Counted from the stretch's first letter, positions 1-9,746 are shown. The stretch: 55,934 nt of DNA from Bryobacterales bacterium (GCA_020847975.1 JADLBD010000085.1:1-55934), one strand, 5' to 3'. Notes: generated from the sequence alone by a model not told the origin. A program made the numbers and translations.

Positions 1-39
1 CCCGTAAAGGCCGCTTTGTCCTTCGTACTCAATCTCCAT
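1..39 (-). CDS. actD: ActD, Alternative Complex III subunit (N-terminal fragment)
   Basis: Only the first 13 codons lie in the window (MEIEYEGQSGLYG); the gene continues off the left edge. The ATG at 39 overlaps the stop of actC (29-31), the usual tight coupling in act operons. ActD family members start shortly before an LYG motif, which matches. ActD is a small membrane-anchored subunit of the quinol-oxidising Alternative Complex III. The call rests mainly on position after actC and this short match. Confidence 0.7.
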   Translation of the reverse strand, partial: MEIEYEGQSGLYG

Positions 40-1447
40 GGGCAGGACTCGGTTCCTCGGGGTGGACTAAGTGATGCACCACCTCGCGCATTTCGAAAAT
101 AGAGATCGCGGGCAATCCGCGTATGAACAGAAACATCAGGCTGAGGAAGACGCCGATGGTTCCGAAGTAAGTGGCCCAATCCCAAACGCTGGGGTAGTAG
201 CGGTTCCAACTCGATGGTAGAAAATCGCGCTCCAGGCTGGTGACGACAATCACGAAGCGCTCGAGCCACATCCCCACGTTCACCACCAGGGATATGGCGA
301 AAACCGCCCCAACGTTCATCCGCACGCGGCGTGACCACAACGCTTGGGGGATGAGAATATTGCAGAGGATCAGCAGGACGAAGGTCCACCAGTAGTGGCC
401 GAGCCAGGCGCGGTTCATGTACATGAAGCGCTCATATTGATTCCCGCTGTACCAGGCGATGAAGGCTTCCATGCCGTAGCCATAGGCGACGATCAGGCCC
501 GTGCCCAGCATCACCTTGGCCATGCACTCGATGTGGCGCATGGTAATGAGGTCTTCCAGGTGATACCAGCGGCGCACGGGGATGGCCAGTGAAAGCACCA
601 TGGCGAATCCCGAGTAAATGGCTCCGGCAACGAAGTAAGGCGGAAAGATCGTCGTGTGCCACCCGGGCAGGATGGCAATGGCAAAGTCGAAGCTCACCAC
701 GGAGTGCACGGAGACGACGAGCGGCGTGGAGAGCCCGGCCAACAGGAGGTACGCTTTCTGGTAGCGCGACCAGTGACGCGCTGATCCGCGCCATCCCATT
801 GCCAGCAGACCATAGATAGCGCGCGCCACCGGGCCTCTCGCTTTGTCTCGCATGGTGGCGAGATCGGGAATGAGACCCGTGAACCAGAACAGCAGCGAGA
901 CCGTTGCATAGGTGGACACCGCGAACACATCCCAGATGAGCGGACTGCGGGGCTGGGGCCAAAGCCACATGGTGCTGGGATAGGGCAGCAGCCAGTAGGC
1001 GAGCCATGGGCGCCCGAGGTGCAGAATGGGGAACATCGCTGCGCAGGCCACGGCAAACAGCGTCATGGCTTCAGAGAAGCGATTGATGGACGTGCGCCAG
1101 TCCTGCTTCAGCAGCAGCAGGATGGCCGAGATGAGCGTTCCCGCGTGGCCGATTCCGATCCACCACACGAAATTGACAATCGCGAATCCCCATGCAATTG
1201 GTATGCGAATGCCCCAGATTCCCACACCGCGAATGAACAACCAGGTGATCGCCAGCAGGAACACATTGGCCAGCACGAAGCCGCAGGCAAACCCGATGAA
1301 CAGTTGGCGCGGCGTTTTCGTAAAGGGCATGAAGACGACGCCGCCGATTTTGTCCGTGACGGTGCCGTAATCGTGACCCGGTCCCAGGACCTTGGCTGGG
1401 CCGGGGTCTATGCTGACTGCGGCGGTAGTGGGTTGCTCAGTGTTCAA
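29..1447 (-). CDS. actC: ActC, NrfD/PsrC-like quinol-binding membrane subunit of Alternative Complex III
   Basis: Polytopic membrane protein of 472 residues with about ten hydrophobic segments, of the NrfD/polysulfide-reductase membrane family. In Alternative Complex III, ActC binds and oxidises quinol and passes electrons to the ActB iron-sulfur clusters. The chosen start is TTG at 1447, preceded by an AAAGGGTGAG ribosome site and 4 bp beyond the actB stop; an open frame extends upstream of it but only within actB. Histidine- and tryptophan-rich loops such as GHAGTLISAILLL and NRAWLGHYWW fit the family. It is the third gene of actABCD and overlaps actD by 11 bp. Confidence 0.92.
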   Translation of the reverse strand: MNTEQPTTAAVSIDPGPAKVLGPGHDYGTVTDKIGGVVFMPFTKTPRQLFIGFACGFVLANVFLLAITWLFIRGVGIWGIRIPIAWGFAIVNFVWWIGIGHAGTLISAILLLLKQDWRTSINRFSEAMTLFAVACAAMFPILHLGRPWLAYWLLPYPSTMWLWPQPRSPLIWDVFAVSTYATVSLLFWFTGLIPDLATMRDKARGPVARAIYGLLAMGWRGSARHWSRYQKAYLLLAGLSTPLVVSVHSVVSFDFAIAILPGWHTTIFPPYFVAGAIYSGFAMVLSLAIPVRRWYHLEDLITMRHIECMAKVMLGTGLIVAYGYGMEAFIAWYSGNQYERFMYMNRAWLGHYWWTFVLLILCNILIPQALWSRRVRMNVGAVFAISLVVNVGMWLERFVIVVTSLERDFLPSSWNRYYPSVWDWATYFGTIGVFLSLMFLFIRGLPAISIFEMREVVHHLVHPEEPSPAHGD

Positions 1448-1451
1448 TGAC

Positions 1452-4409
1452 TCACCCTTTCTCCAAGTCCGGATTCGGATTGCGCAGACGGGCCAGGTAG
1501 GTGGTGCGCGGACGGGTGTTGAGTTCTTCCAGCAGCGCATACTTGCGTTTCTGGCCGACCCGCCGCGTCAGTTCGCTCTTGGGGTCGTTGAGATCGCCAA
1601 ACACGATGGCCTGCGCCGGGCAAGCCTGCTGGCAGGCTGTGAGGATTTCTCCTTCCCTCACCTGGCGGTCCTGCTTTTCGGCCTCGATCTTGGCCCGGCT
1701 GATACGCTGAATGCAGTAACTGCATTTCTCCATCACGCCGCGGCTGCGTACGGTCACGTCGGGATTGCGCACGCCATAGAGGCTTTGTGTATTCCAATCG
1801 GAGTAGAGATAGAAATTGAACCTGCGTACCTTATAGGGGCAGTTATTCGAGCAATACCGCGTGCCCACGCAGCGGTTGTACACCATTTCATTCAGGCCTT
1901 CCGCGCTGTGCACGGTGGCGGCCACCGGACACACCAGTTCGCAGTGCGCATACTCGCAGTGCATACAGGGCACGGGCTGGTAGTAGATTTCGGGGTCGTC
2001 CAGGGGGCCCGAGAAATAGCGGTCCACGCGAATCCAGTTCATGTGGCGCCCCTTCGCCACCTCCTCTTTCCCTACGATGGCGATATTGTTCTCCGACTGG
2101 CACGCCACCATGCACGCCTCGCAACCGGTGCACGCCGTGAGATCGATGGACATGCCCCACTTGTAGTTGCGGTACTCCAGGATCGGGAACAGTGTGGTCT
2201 GTTCCTCGACACGCTTCTCTTCCGGCCGCGCGAACCCGGGATCCTTGTGATACTCGTCGAAGGTGGCCACACGGAAGGGATCGCGCTCCTCCATGGTTTG
2301 GGCAATCTGGCGGGTGGCAAACGAGTAGCCGCCGGATACGCGGGTAACCGCGACACCGGAGGCGTGCCACGGAGCGCTGCCCGTCCGCAGCACGTAGGCG
2401 TTGAATCCGACGCGATTGGCGACGCGGCCCGCGCGTGTCCGGCCGTATCCGAAATGGATGGTGATGGAATCGTCCGCCTGTCCCGCCTGCACCCACACGG
2501 GCCCTTTCAAGGACCGGCCATCCAGCGTGAGCTGCACAATGTCTCCCGTGCCGGCGTGGAGACTCTGCGCGGTCTTGGGCGACACCCACACCGCGTTATC
2601 CCAGGTCATGGTGTTCTGTTGCTTGGGAAGTTCCTGAAGCCAGGAGTTGTTGGAAAACGCGCCATCTCCGATTGTGGGATCGGGGCGGAAGACCACTTCC
2701 AGGCCCTGTGCCTGCGCCGGCGAGGGAGCAGGGATTTTCGCCGCGGGCGGCGTCTTCTCAGGGAATGCGGTGCCCGACATCACCCCGTCGTGCAGGGAAA
2801 TCTGCCAGTAGTCATCGAAATCCGGCGTGCTGCGCCGCGCCCTCCAGTAGCCGCTCACCGTATCGTGTGAGGACCGGTCGCCATGGTTCAGCAGCACGTT
2901 CATGACGTCATGGAACGTCTTGCCGCCGTAGATAGGCTCGATCAGTGGCTGGATGATGGAGGCCGTGCCGTCCCAGGCGCGCGCATCGCTCCAGGACTCG
3001 AGATAGTGGGCCTCCGGCACATGCCAGTTGCACCATGCCGCGGTCTCGTTGCTGTACAGGCCCGTGTGGAAGCGCGCCTTCACTTTCTGCATCGCGCTGA
3101 GGAATCCGAGGTCGGCGGGCGCGTCGTAGACCGGGTTGCCCCCGAGGATGAGCAGGGCGCTCACGGCTCCGCTGCGCATGTCCTGGACCAACTCCGTGAG
3201 GGACGCCAATTGATCGACCGGATTCGCCTCGACACGATCGGTGTATGTCACGGTCTTGCCTGCATTGCCCAGCGCCTGATTCATGGCATGAGCAATGGCA
3301 TGCACGCGCGGCGGCTGAAAGGCGCCCGCAATCACGATGCTTGCGCCACGGTGCGTGTCGAGATCCTTGGCGATCGCGGCCACGCTGCTTACGGGTTGGG
3401 CGCCGCCGGGCACGTCCATCTTGAGTTCGCGCGCCAAGGCCGCGGCAAAGGCTTCCACCTCACCCGCGCGCATGCGAAAGCGATGTTCCGCCATACCGCC
3501 GGTTATTGAGGGTGCGCTCTCGGCCAGGTACATCCGGGGTGCTTCCGCCGCGCCGCTCTCGGCCGCCTTGCGGCGGCTGGTGGAATAGTCGCGCATGTAG
3601 CGCAGACTGCCCGGCGTCGTCCAGTAGAGAAAATCCGCGTCGAAGGAGACGATCCGGCTTGCGCGGTCGAAATGGTAGATCGTGTTGAACGGCGCGCTAA
3701 AGGCGGCCACCGAACCTTTGTATTCCGCCAGTGCGCCGCAGGGCTCCCACTGGTGCCATCTGGCTTCCGGAAACGCGGTGAGGAACTCCTGAATCTGCGC
3801 CGCGAGTGTTGGCGAGGTAACCGTGCCCGTGAGAATACGGAAGCCTGCGCCTTTCTTCAGGCCCGCCTCTTCCCGCGCGCTCGTCAGGGCCGTGATCATC
3901 GAACCCCAGACGCTGATGCCGCCGTCATGCGTCACTGTTTGAGAACGGTCGGGATCATAGAGCGTCAGCACGCTGGCCTGCATGTCTATGTCGGTGGCGC
4001 CGAGACTCTCGGGATGATCCGGATTGCCCTCCACTTTGGTGGGCCTTCCCAGGTGGCTCTCCACCAGCACGCCCTTGGCGATGCCCGCGCGGCAGAAGGC
4101 CGAGGCATAGAACATGGGCTTGCCCGGCACGTACTCCTCGGGTTGCCGCACGTAGGGCACAATCACTTCCTTGGGCTGTTTCGTACAGGCGGAGGCTCCG
4201 GCGAATGCCAGCGAGGCGCCCATCAGAGTGAGGAACCGGCGGCGGGACGAAGGGCTGTTCCAATCGGGAGTGCGGTTGGGGAATTCATCCTCGACGAAGG
4301 CACGGAACTCGGGCGTGTCCGCTACTTCCTCAAAACTGCGCCAGTATCGCGGCCCTGATCCTTCCGTCAACCTGCGCCTCAAGTCGTCGAGATTGATGTG
4401 GGTTCCCAT
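1452..4409 (-). CDS. actB: ActB, molybdopterin-oxidoreductase-like/iron-sulfur fusion subunit of Alternative Complex III
   Basis: A protein of 985 residues. Residues ~55-75 (SRRRFLTLMGASLAFAGASAC) form a Tat-type signal ending at a possible lipobox cysteine. The central ~650 residues resemble a molybdopterin oxidoreductase that in this family carries no cofactor. The last ~250 residues are a ferredoxin-like electron-wire domain with cysteine groups CTGCEACMVAC, CMHCEYAHCELVC, CVGTRYCSNNC and CSYC...CQQAC, able to hold four clusters. It passes electrons from ActC quinol oxidation toward haem subunits and a terminal oxidase. It follows actA with a 3-bp gap, so the two are co-transcribed. The length is usual for ActB fusions. 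Confidence 0.95.
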   Translation of the reverse strand: MGTHINLDDLRRRLTEGSGPRYWRSFEEVADTPEFRAFVEDEFPNRTPDWNSPSSRRRFLTLMGASLAFAGASACTKQPKEVIVPYVRQPEEYVPGKPMFYASAFCRAGIAKGVLVESHLGRPTKVEGNPDHPESLGATDIDMQASVLTLYDPDRSQTVTHDGGISVWGSMITALTSAREEAGLKKGAGFRILTGTVTSPTLAAQIQEFLTAFPEARWHQWEPCGALAEYKGSVAAFSAPFNTIYHFDRASRIVSFDADFLYWTTPGSLRYMRDYSTSRRKAAESGAAEAPRMYLAESAPSITGGMAEHRFRMRAGEVEAFAAALARELKMDVPGGAQPVSSVAAIAKDLDTHRGASIVIAGAFQPPRVHAIAHAMNQALGNAGKTVTYTDRVEANPVDQLASLTELVQDMRSGAVSALLILGGNPVYDAPADLGFLSAMQKVKARFHTGLYSNETAAWCNWHVPEAHYLESWSDARAWDGTASIIQPLIEPIYGGKTFHDVMNVLLNHGDRSSHDTVSGYWRARRSTPDFDDYWQISLHDGVMSGTAFPEKTPPAAKIPAPSPAQAQGLEVVFRPDPTIGDGAFSNNSWLQELPKQQNTMTWDNAVWVSPKTAQSLHAGTGDIVQLTLDGRSLKGPVWVQAGQADDSITIHFGYGRTRAGRVANRVGFNAYVLRTGSAPWHASGVAVTRVSGGYSFATRQIAQTMEERDPFRVATFDEYHKDPGFARPEEKRVEEQTTLFPILEYRNYKWGMSIDLTACTGCEACMVACQSENNIAIVGKEEVAKGRHMNWIRVDRYFSGPLDDPEIYYQPVPCMHCEYAHCELVCPVAATVHSAEGLNEMVYNRCVGTRYCSNNCPYKVRRFNFYLYSDWNTQSLYGVRNPDVTVRSRGVMEKCSYCIQRISRAKIEAEKQDRQVREGEILTACQQACPAQAIVFGDLNDPKSELTRRVGQKRKYALLEELNTRPRTTYLARLRNPNPDLEKG

Positions 4410-4412
4410 GGT

Positions 4413-5063
4413 TCAGCGGTGGCACGTCACGCAATCGGTGAGGCTTTGAATCTTGTATTCAGCCACCAAGCGGCGGCCTAACTCCGCCTGGTTGCCTGGA
4501 GCCTGGTATGTCATATCGAATACTTCCTCCCTTGGCCGAACGTACTTTGCCGGGTTGCGATGGCATTCCACGCACCACTGCATGTAAAGCGTGTTGACTT
4601 TGTAGGTGAGCGGCATCAGATCCACACGCCCGTGACAGGTGGAGCACCCGATTCCCTTGTAGACATGGATGCTGTGATTGAAATAGACGAAATCCGGCAA
4701 GTCATACACGCGCGTCCATTGGAGCGATTGCCCGGTACGGTAACTGGCCCGAACAGGTTCCAGCATCTCGGCATTGGTCCAGATTTGCGAATGGCAGTTC
4801 ATGCAGGTCGCTGTGGGCGGTAATCCGGCGAAGGGAGAAACCTCGACGGAAGTGTGGCAGTACCGGCAATCGATGCCATCGTCCGTGACGTGGTGCTTAT
4901 GGCTGAAGGGAACGGGTTGTTCACGGGTGACGCCAACATCGGTGATGAACGAGCCCTGATCGATTCGGTAGGAAGCCCACAACAGCCCGCCGATTCCCAG
5001 CACCACGGCGGCGATGGTAATCTTTGCCAGGCTGTTAGCGCTACGATGGAAGATCTGTGCCAA
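4413..5063 (-). CDS. actA: ActA, pentahaem cytochrome c subunit of Alternative Complex III
   Basis: 216 residues with one N-terminal membrane anchor (about residues 14-33) and five CXXCH haem-binding motifs: CRYCH, CMNCH, CSTCH, CVECH and CVTCH. ActA is the periplasmic electron-output subunit, which hands electrons to cytochrome c or directly to a haem-copper oxidase. The start is a TTG at 5063; the resulting N-terminus MAQIFHRSANSLAK matches the family pattern. It is the first gene of the act operon, with its promoter presumably in 5064-5199, the space shared with a small gene on the opposite strand. Confidence 0.94.
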   Translation of the reverse strand: MAQIFHRSANSLAKITIAAVVLGIGGLLWASYRIDQGSFITDVGVTREQPVPFSHKHHVTDDGIDCRYCHTSVEVSPFAGLPPTATCMNCHSQIWTNAEMLEPVRASYRTGQSLQWTRVYDLPDFVYFNHSIHVYKGIGCSTCHGRVDLMPLTYKVNTLYMQWCVECHRNPAKYVRPREEVFDMTYQAPGNQAELGRRLVAEYKIQSLTDCVTCHR

Positions 5064-5199
5064 TTCGTAATCCCAGGTCTTTTTGATTGTAAAATTCAGG
5101 TCATAAGGAAAAGATAAAGCGCGCGTTATAGCTTTCTTAATGCCTTTGCTGAATCATTCTTCCCCGGTCACCCGTCAACACAGTAGAGGAGTTAAGAAG

Positions 5200-5451
5200 A
5201 TGGCGGCTCTGCTTGAAGACGCGCTCTCGACACTCGATGAAACGGCGAGTCTGCTTGACCATTCGCCCTTTTCGGCCCAGACAGCGAGCGCGCTCGAACA
5301 TGTCCAAAGCGCCCGCATTTCCTTGTTGGGGGGAATGCCCCTGGAATTCCTGCTGAACGTGAGGATGCTGAGGGACGCGGTCGAGCGGATCCCCGATGCG
5401 CCCACCCGGGAATCCGCCGCCCACATGCTCGAGCGGCTTCCCCGCGAATAA
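5200..5451 (+). CDS. Hypothetical protein, 83 residues
   Basis: Small soluble, mostly helical, acidic/leucine-rich protein of unknown function. The ATG at 5200 is preceded by a GAGGAG-like site (5184-5189), which is why it is preferred over the upstream in-frame ATG at 5140. There are no membrane segments or recognised motifs. It is divergent from actA and converges with the response regulator at 5453, leaving a 1-bp gap. It could be a helical adaptor for the neighbouring signalling genes, but that is only positional. Confidence 0.5.
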   Translation: MAALLEDALSTLDETASLLDHSPFSAQTASALEHVQSARISLLGGMPLEFLLNVRMLRDAVERIPDAPTRESAAHMLERLPRE

Positions 5452-5452
5452 C

Positions 5453-5833
5453 TCAATCGCCCGCAGATCCGCTGCGCTTGTGAAGAACAGTCTCGATATT
5501 CGCCAGCAGCACCTCCATGCTGAAGGGCTTGGTCAGGCACAAATCGGCGCCCGACTGAAGTGCCGCGGAGTTGTCCTGCTCCAATCCCCGGAGCGAGACG
5601 ACAATGATTGCCACCGCCTCGAAGTCCCGGCGCATCGCCTTGCACGTTTGAATTCCCCCCATCCCCGGCATGTTCAAATCCAGCAGCACAACGTCTGCCC
5701 GGTGCTCTCGCATCGCCAGCAGAGCTTCCTCGCCGCTGGTTGCCTGACGGGTTTCGTGGCCGGCCAGATGCAAAGCGATCTGGACAGCCTTACGGAATCG
5801 CGGCTCGTCATCAACTATGAGGATTGCAGCCAA
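5453..5833 (-). CDS. Single-domain response regulator (CheY-like receiver)
   Basis: 126 residues forming one receiver domain: acidic pair in ILIVDDEP, phosphoacceptor aspartate in VVLLDLNMPG, conserved serine in IIVVSLRG, and lysine in CLTKPFS. No output domain follows. The TTG at 5833 is preferred because a GGCGGGG purine-rich site lies just upstream; an earlier TTG at 5848 would add five residues. It lies downstream of the KdpE-like regulator, separated by 78 bp, and may work with the kinase encoded at 6613-8064. Confidence 0.85.
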   Translation of the reverse strand: MAAILIVDDEPRFRKAVQIALHLAGHETRQATSGEEALLAMREHRADVVLLDLNMPGMGGIQTCKAMRRDFEAVAIIVVSLRGLEQDNSAALQSGADLCLTKPFSMEVLLANIETVLHKRSGSAGD

Positions 5834-5911
5834 CAGGTACCCCGCCAAGTGCGGACTGGCTTCGCAACGATCACTATAATGGCGCGCCGTTAAGAAATGA
5901 TAAAGATCATA

Positions 5912-6616
5912 TTATGGATTTCCTGAGGCTTCCGGAGAATCGACGAAACTGTAACCTTCCGAAGGTTCGGTGAGAATGTAGCGCGGGTTGGACGGATCGG
6001 GCTCGATCTTCTTCCGCAACTGGTTGATGAACACGCGCAGGTATTCCACTTCGTTGCCGTAATCCGGGCCCCAAACCGCCTGAAGCAGGCGGCGATGGGA
6101 AACTACCTTGCCCGCATTCGAAACCAGGTAGCGCAGGATGGCGAATTCCTTTGCGGTAAGGTGCACCTTCGCATCCGGGCCAATCACTTCGTGCGTTTCA
6201 AAATCAATCCGGGTCCCATGGAGCGACAGAACTCTCGGACTCTTGCGCACGGAACTGCGCCTGGCCACGGCCCGGATGCGCGCCACCAGCTCTTCCACGC
6301 CGAAAGGCTTGGTGAGGTAGTCATCGGCGCCGGCCTCGAGCGCCGCCACTTTTTCGAATTCCGCCCGTTTCACCGACACTACAATAACGGAAACCTCGGA
6401 GCTGTCGCGAATACTGCTGCAAATCTCCAGGCCGCTCAGGTCTGGCAGGTTGAGATCCAGCAGCACCAGGTCAGGCGGGTGCTCGCGAACCTTTTGCAGC
6501 GCCTCTTCGCCGTTCCACGCATCATCCACTTCGTAGCCCCGCGCCACAAGGGCGGCTCGCAACACGCGGCGAGCCTGCGAATCGTCGTCTACGATCAGAA
6601 TCTTGAGATTGTTCAT
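5912..6616 (-). CDS. kdpE-like: OmpR/KdpE-family response regulator
   Basis: 234 residues. N-terminal receiver domain (ILIVDDDSQ, phosphoacceptor in VLLDLNLPDLSG, YLTKPF) and a C-terminal winged-helix DNA-binding domain from about residue 130 (LTAKEFAILRYLV, RVFINQLRKKIEPDP). This is the KdpE branch of the OmpR family. The ATG at 6616 overlaps the stop of the sensor kinase (ATGA), so the two are translationally coupled. No kdpFABC potassium-pump genes lie in the window, so the regulon is unknown. Confidence 0.92.
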   Translation of the reverse strand: MNNLKILIVDDDSQARRVLRAALVARGYEVDDAWNGEEALQKVREHPPDLVLLDLNLPDLSGLEICSSIRDSSEVSVIVVSVKRAEFEKVAALEAGADDYLTKPFGVEELVARIRAVARRSSVRKSPRVLSLHGTRIDFETHEVIGPDAKVHLTAKEFAILRYLVSNAGKVVSHRRLLQAVWGPDYGNEVEYLRVFINQLRKKIEPDPSNPRYILTEPSEGYSFVDSPEASGNP

Positions 6617-8064
6617 GCCTTCATTCCATGCGCGAGCGGGAAAGATAGATGGAAGGCGGCGCCGCCTGAGGGGCCGGAAGTCACCCAAATGGCGCCTCCG
6701 AGCGACTCCGTGATGCACTTCGCGCTCGCCAGGCCCAGGCCATTTCCTTCGGCAAGCGAACGAGCCTTCGCGCCTCTATAGCCGTGGTTGAACACCTGGG
6801 ATCGTTCCTGCTCGGGGATCCCAATGCCGTTATCTACAACGCTGATCACGATACTGCCGCAATTCACTTCGGACGACACGATCACCGGAGTTGCCTCCGG
6901 TGAGTACTTGACTGCATTATCAAGCAACTGGCGAAGGACGTGCTTCACCATCCCTGTATCGAGTTCCGCCGCCGGCAAAGTATGTATTCCCTGCAATTCC
7001 ACCTGCCGGTTCCGCAGGATGGGAGCACATTCTTTCACGGTTTCGGCGATGAGCTTCGCCACGTCTTGCGGTTCTGTTTTCGGCCTCAGGTCCGGCTCCT
7101 CAAGCGCGGTGTCCAATGCTTCGTCCACCCAAAGATTCAGCCGCTCCACTTCCTGATCGATGATCTGCAGCAGCTCCGCGCGATCCAGTCCGTTCGTGGA
7201 ACAGGGTGATCGTAGAGTGGTGACGGCAATCTTGATTGTCGAGAGCGGTGTTTTGATTTCATGGGCCAGGGCGTCCAGAACGGAAGCGCGCAGTTGCTCC
7301 TCCTTGCGCCTGGCATAAGCGCGGCGGGCTTCTTCGGTGGCCATCATCCTTGCCAGTCCGCTCGCGGTACGATCGGCGATGGCCGTTGCGAGCAGTTCCG
7401 AGACCCTTCCTTTGATCCCGATGCTTCCCAAACGTTGCTCGCCGAAACGCAGCGGCAGGAAGAGGAGGCTTGATTCCGGTTGAGTAAGCAACCCAGCCGC
7501 GGCGGCGGCCTCGCACAATTTGAGATCGGGGATGAGGGCGCCTTCGGGTCCGGCGTGGAGCGTGGTGTGAGCGGCGCAGTAGTGCACCGCCGCGCCGCCG
7601 ACTCCAAAGATCTCCACGATCTGTTCAGCGGCGGTTCGCAGCGCGCCGGTCATACTTTGCTGTTCCATGAGCGCGCTTCCCAAACGAAACACCTGTTCTA
7701 TTTCCTTTCGCCGCGTGAGGGCTTCGAGGGACCGCCGCCTGGCAAGCGCGGAGAGTTGCCCGGTAACGATAGCCGTGAGGAGAAAGGCTGTGAGCGCCAC
7801 CCAGTGCTGCGGTTCCGGCACTCCGAAGCTGTTGGGCGGGGATGGCAGCCAATACATGAAGCTCAAGCCGGCAGTCAGCGCGGCAGCTAACGCCTCAGGC
7901 CATCCCAAAGCGGAAGCCAGCCCCACGATCACCAGCACAAGTATCAAAGCGACCGTGGTAGCGTTGACATGCGGTAAACGGACGCTGCCGAATACAATAC
8001 CAGCGGCAATGATGATGGACAGGACCAGACGCAAACAGACTGCCCAGACAGATACCGGTCGCAT
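6613..8064 (-). CDS. KdpD-type sensor histidine kinase lacking the N-terminal KdpD and Usp domains
   Basis: 483 residues. Four hydrophobic segments in residues ~10-110 resemble the DUF4118 membrane block of KdpD. A GAF-like region follows, then HisKA with the phospho-accepting histidine in ALAHEIKTPL, and an HATPase domain (LLDNAVKYSP, VVDNGIGIP, GNGLGLA). Full KdpD is about 900 residues; the cytoplasmic N-terminal potassium-sensing and universal-stress domains are absent. The start at 8064 has a GGAGG site 5 bp upstream. It is coupled by 4 bp to the KdpE-like regulator and is divergent from fumC. Confidence 0.9.
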   Translation of the reverse strand: MRPVSVWAVCLRLVLSIIIAAGIVFGSVRLPHVNATTVALILVLVIVGLASALGWPEALAAALTAGLSFMYWLPSPPNSFGVPEPQHWVALTAFLLTAIVTGQLSALARRRSLEALTRRKEIEQVFRLGSALMEQQSMTGALRTAAEQIVEIFGVGGAAVHYCAAHTTLHAGPEGALIPDLKLCEAAAAAGLLTQPESSLLFLPLRFGEQRLGSIGIKGRVSELLATAIADRTASGLARMMATEEARRAYARRKEEQLRASVLDALAHEIKTPLSTIKIAVTTLRSPCSTNGLDRAELLQIIDQEVERLNLWVDEALDTALEEPDLRPKTEPQDVAKLIAETVKECAPILRNRQVELQGIHTLPAAELDTGMVKHVLRQLLDNAVKYSPEATPVIVSSEVNCGSIVISVVDNGIGIPEQERSQVFNHGYRGAKARSLAEGNGLGLASAKCITESLGGAIWVTSGPSGGAAFHLSFPLAHGMKA

Positions 8065-8190
8065 CGCAACCTCCAGCGAATCCCGGTTCGGGCGAGTTCC
8101 CGCTTGCCGGGCCGCACCCTCAGCAGTGAATCATGCAATACGTCAATAGTTTCATTATATCCGCACCGCGCGCGAACCTACACTGGAGGC

Positions 8191-9573
8191 ATGGAACACC
8201 AACGGTTTCGAATGGAACATGACAGCCTCGGCGAAGTGGCGGTGCCTGTCGACGCCCTCTACGGCGCCCAAACGCAGCGCGCAGTACTGAACTTTCCTGT
8301 CAGCGGCCAGCGCTTTCCCCGCGCCTTCCTGGAAGCTCTGGGATTGGTGAAGGCCGCCGCGGCAAATGTGAACCGGGAACTTGGCGTGCTCGACGGCGCG
8401 GCGGCCGGGGCCATCGAGACAGCGGCGGAGGAAGTGGCCGCCGGCAGGCATGACAAACATTTTCCTGTGGATGTGTTTCAAACAGGATCGGGCACCAGCA
8501 CCAACATGAACGCCAATGAGGTCATCGCCGCGCTTGCCTCGCGGAGCCTCGGCGTTCCCGTGCATCCGAACGATCACGTGAATCGCGGCCAGAGCAGCAA
8601 TGACGTAATCCCCACGGTGATTCACGTGAGCGCCGCCCTCGAGTTGACGCGGCGTCTGCTGCCGGCGCTCACTCATCTGAGCTCCGCCATTGCGCGGAAA
8701 TCAGAAACGCTGCGGAACGTTGTGAAGAACGGCCGCACGCATCTCATGGACGCCATGCCGGTCCTCATGAGCCAGGAACTGAGTGGCTGGCAGCGGCAGG
8801 TTATGGACTCGGCGGCCCGCCTGGAATCCGTGTTGCCGCGGCTCTTGCGATTGGCCATCGGAGGCACGGCGGTTGGCACGGGCGTGAACACCCATCCGCG
8901 ATTCGGCGCTGCCGCGGCCGCCCGTCTTGCGTCCATCACTGGACTCGCGTTTACCACCGCGCCAAACTACTTTGCCGCCATCAGCGGAATGGACACGGCG
9001 GTGGAACTCAGCGGCCACCTCAAAACAGCCGCGGTGTCCCTGATGAAAATCTCCAATGATCTGCGCTGGATGAACAGCGGCCCTCTCTCCGGTTTGGGCG
9101 AGATCTCGCTGCCCGCGCTGCAGCCCGGCAGCAGCATCATGCCGGGGAAGGTGAATCCGGTCATTCCTGAAGCTGTGGCGATGGTGTGCGCGCGAGTCAT
9201 CGGCAATGATGCCGCGGTGACCATCGCCGGCCAATCGGGGAACTTTCAGTTGAACGTCATGCTGCCCCTGATTGCTGTCAGCCTGCTCGAAAGCATCGCA
9301 TTGCTGTCGGCGTCGGCCACCCTGCTGGCGGACAGAGCCATCCAGGGATTCACCGTTCACAGCGAGCGCCTTCGGGCGCTGGCGGAACGCAATCCCATCC
9401 TTGCCACGGTGCTCACAGCGAAGACCGGCTACGACAGGAGCGCGCAAATCGTGAAGCGGGCCATTGAAGAGAACCGCGCCATCAAGGATGTCGCCGTCGA
9501 GATGTCGGGGCTGCCGGAAGACGAATTGAACACGCTGCTTGACCCTTTGAAGGCAACCTCCTCCGGCGCCTGA
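8191..9573 (+). CDS. fumC: Class II fumarate hydratase
   Basis: 460 residues; catalyses reversible hydration of fumarate to L-malate in the TCA cycle, cytoplasmic homotetramer. Family landmarks: GAQTQRAV near the N-terminus, TGSGTSTNMN, QSSNDVIPT, and the superfamily signature GSSIMPGKVNP. The start at 8191 gives the usual FRMEHDSLGEV beginning; GGAGG at 8185-8189 sits unusually close to that ATG, and a second ATG at 8212 would remove part of the conserved N-terminus. It is a single gene divergent from the histidine kinase. Confidence 0.96.
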   Translation: MEHQRFRMEHDSLGEVAVPVDALYGAQTQRAVLNFPVSGQRFPRAFLEALGLVKAAAANVNRELGVLDGAAAGAIETAAEEVAAGRHDKHFPVDVFQTGSGTSTNMNANEVIAALASRSLGVPVHPNDHVNRGQSSNDVIPTVIHVSAALELTRRLLPALTHLSSAIARKSETLRNVVKNGRTHLMDAMPVLMSQELSGWQRQVMDSAARLESVLPRLLRLAIGGTAVGTGVNTHPRFGAAAAARLASITGLAFTTAPNYFAAISGMDTAVELSGHLKTAAVSLMKISNDLRWMNSGPLSGLGEISLPALQPGSSIMPGKVNPVIPEAVAMVCARVIGNDAAVTIAGQSGNFQLNVMLPLIAVSLLESIALLSASATLLADRAIQGFTVHSERLRALAERNPILATVLTAKTGYDRSAQIVKRAIEENRAIKDVAVEMSGLPEDELNTLLDPLKATSSGA

Positions 9574-9746
9574 TTTGGCAATCCGGTGGGCATACAGGTA
9601 CAGTAACCATACGGGCTCACCATGAAACCACTGGAGCCGTGTCTCGCCGCGCGATCAGCGTTGCGCATAACGCGAAACCATTTCGGCGCCGTGGTCTTCT
9701 TGAAGCGCCGGCCGGCACTGTGCGAGCTTTAAAGGAACATCCCATC

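Noticed and set aside
1392..2870. Long open frame (492 codons) on the plus strand opposite actB
   Set aside because: Antisense shadow of a confidently identified gene; its composition follows the third codon positions of actB and shows no domain.
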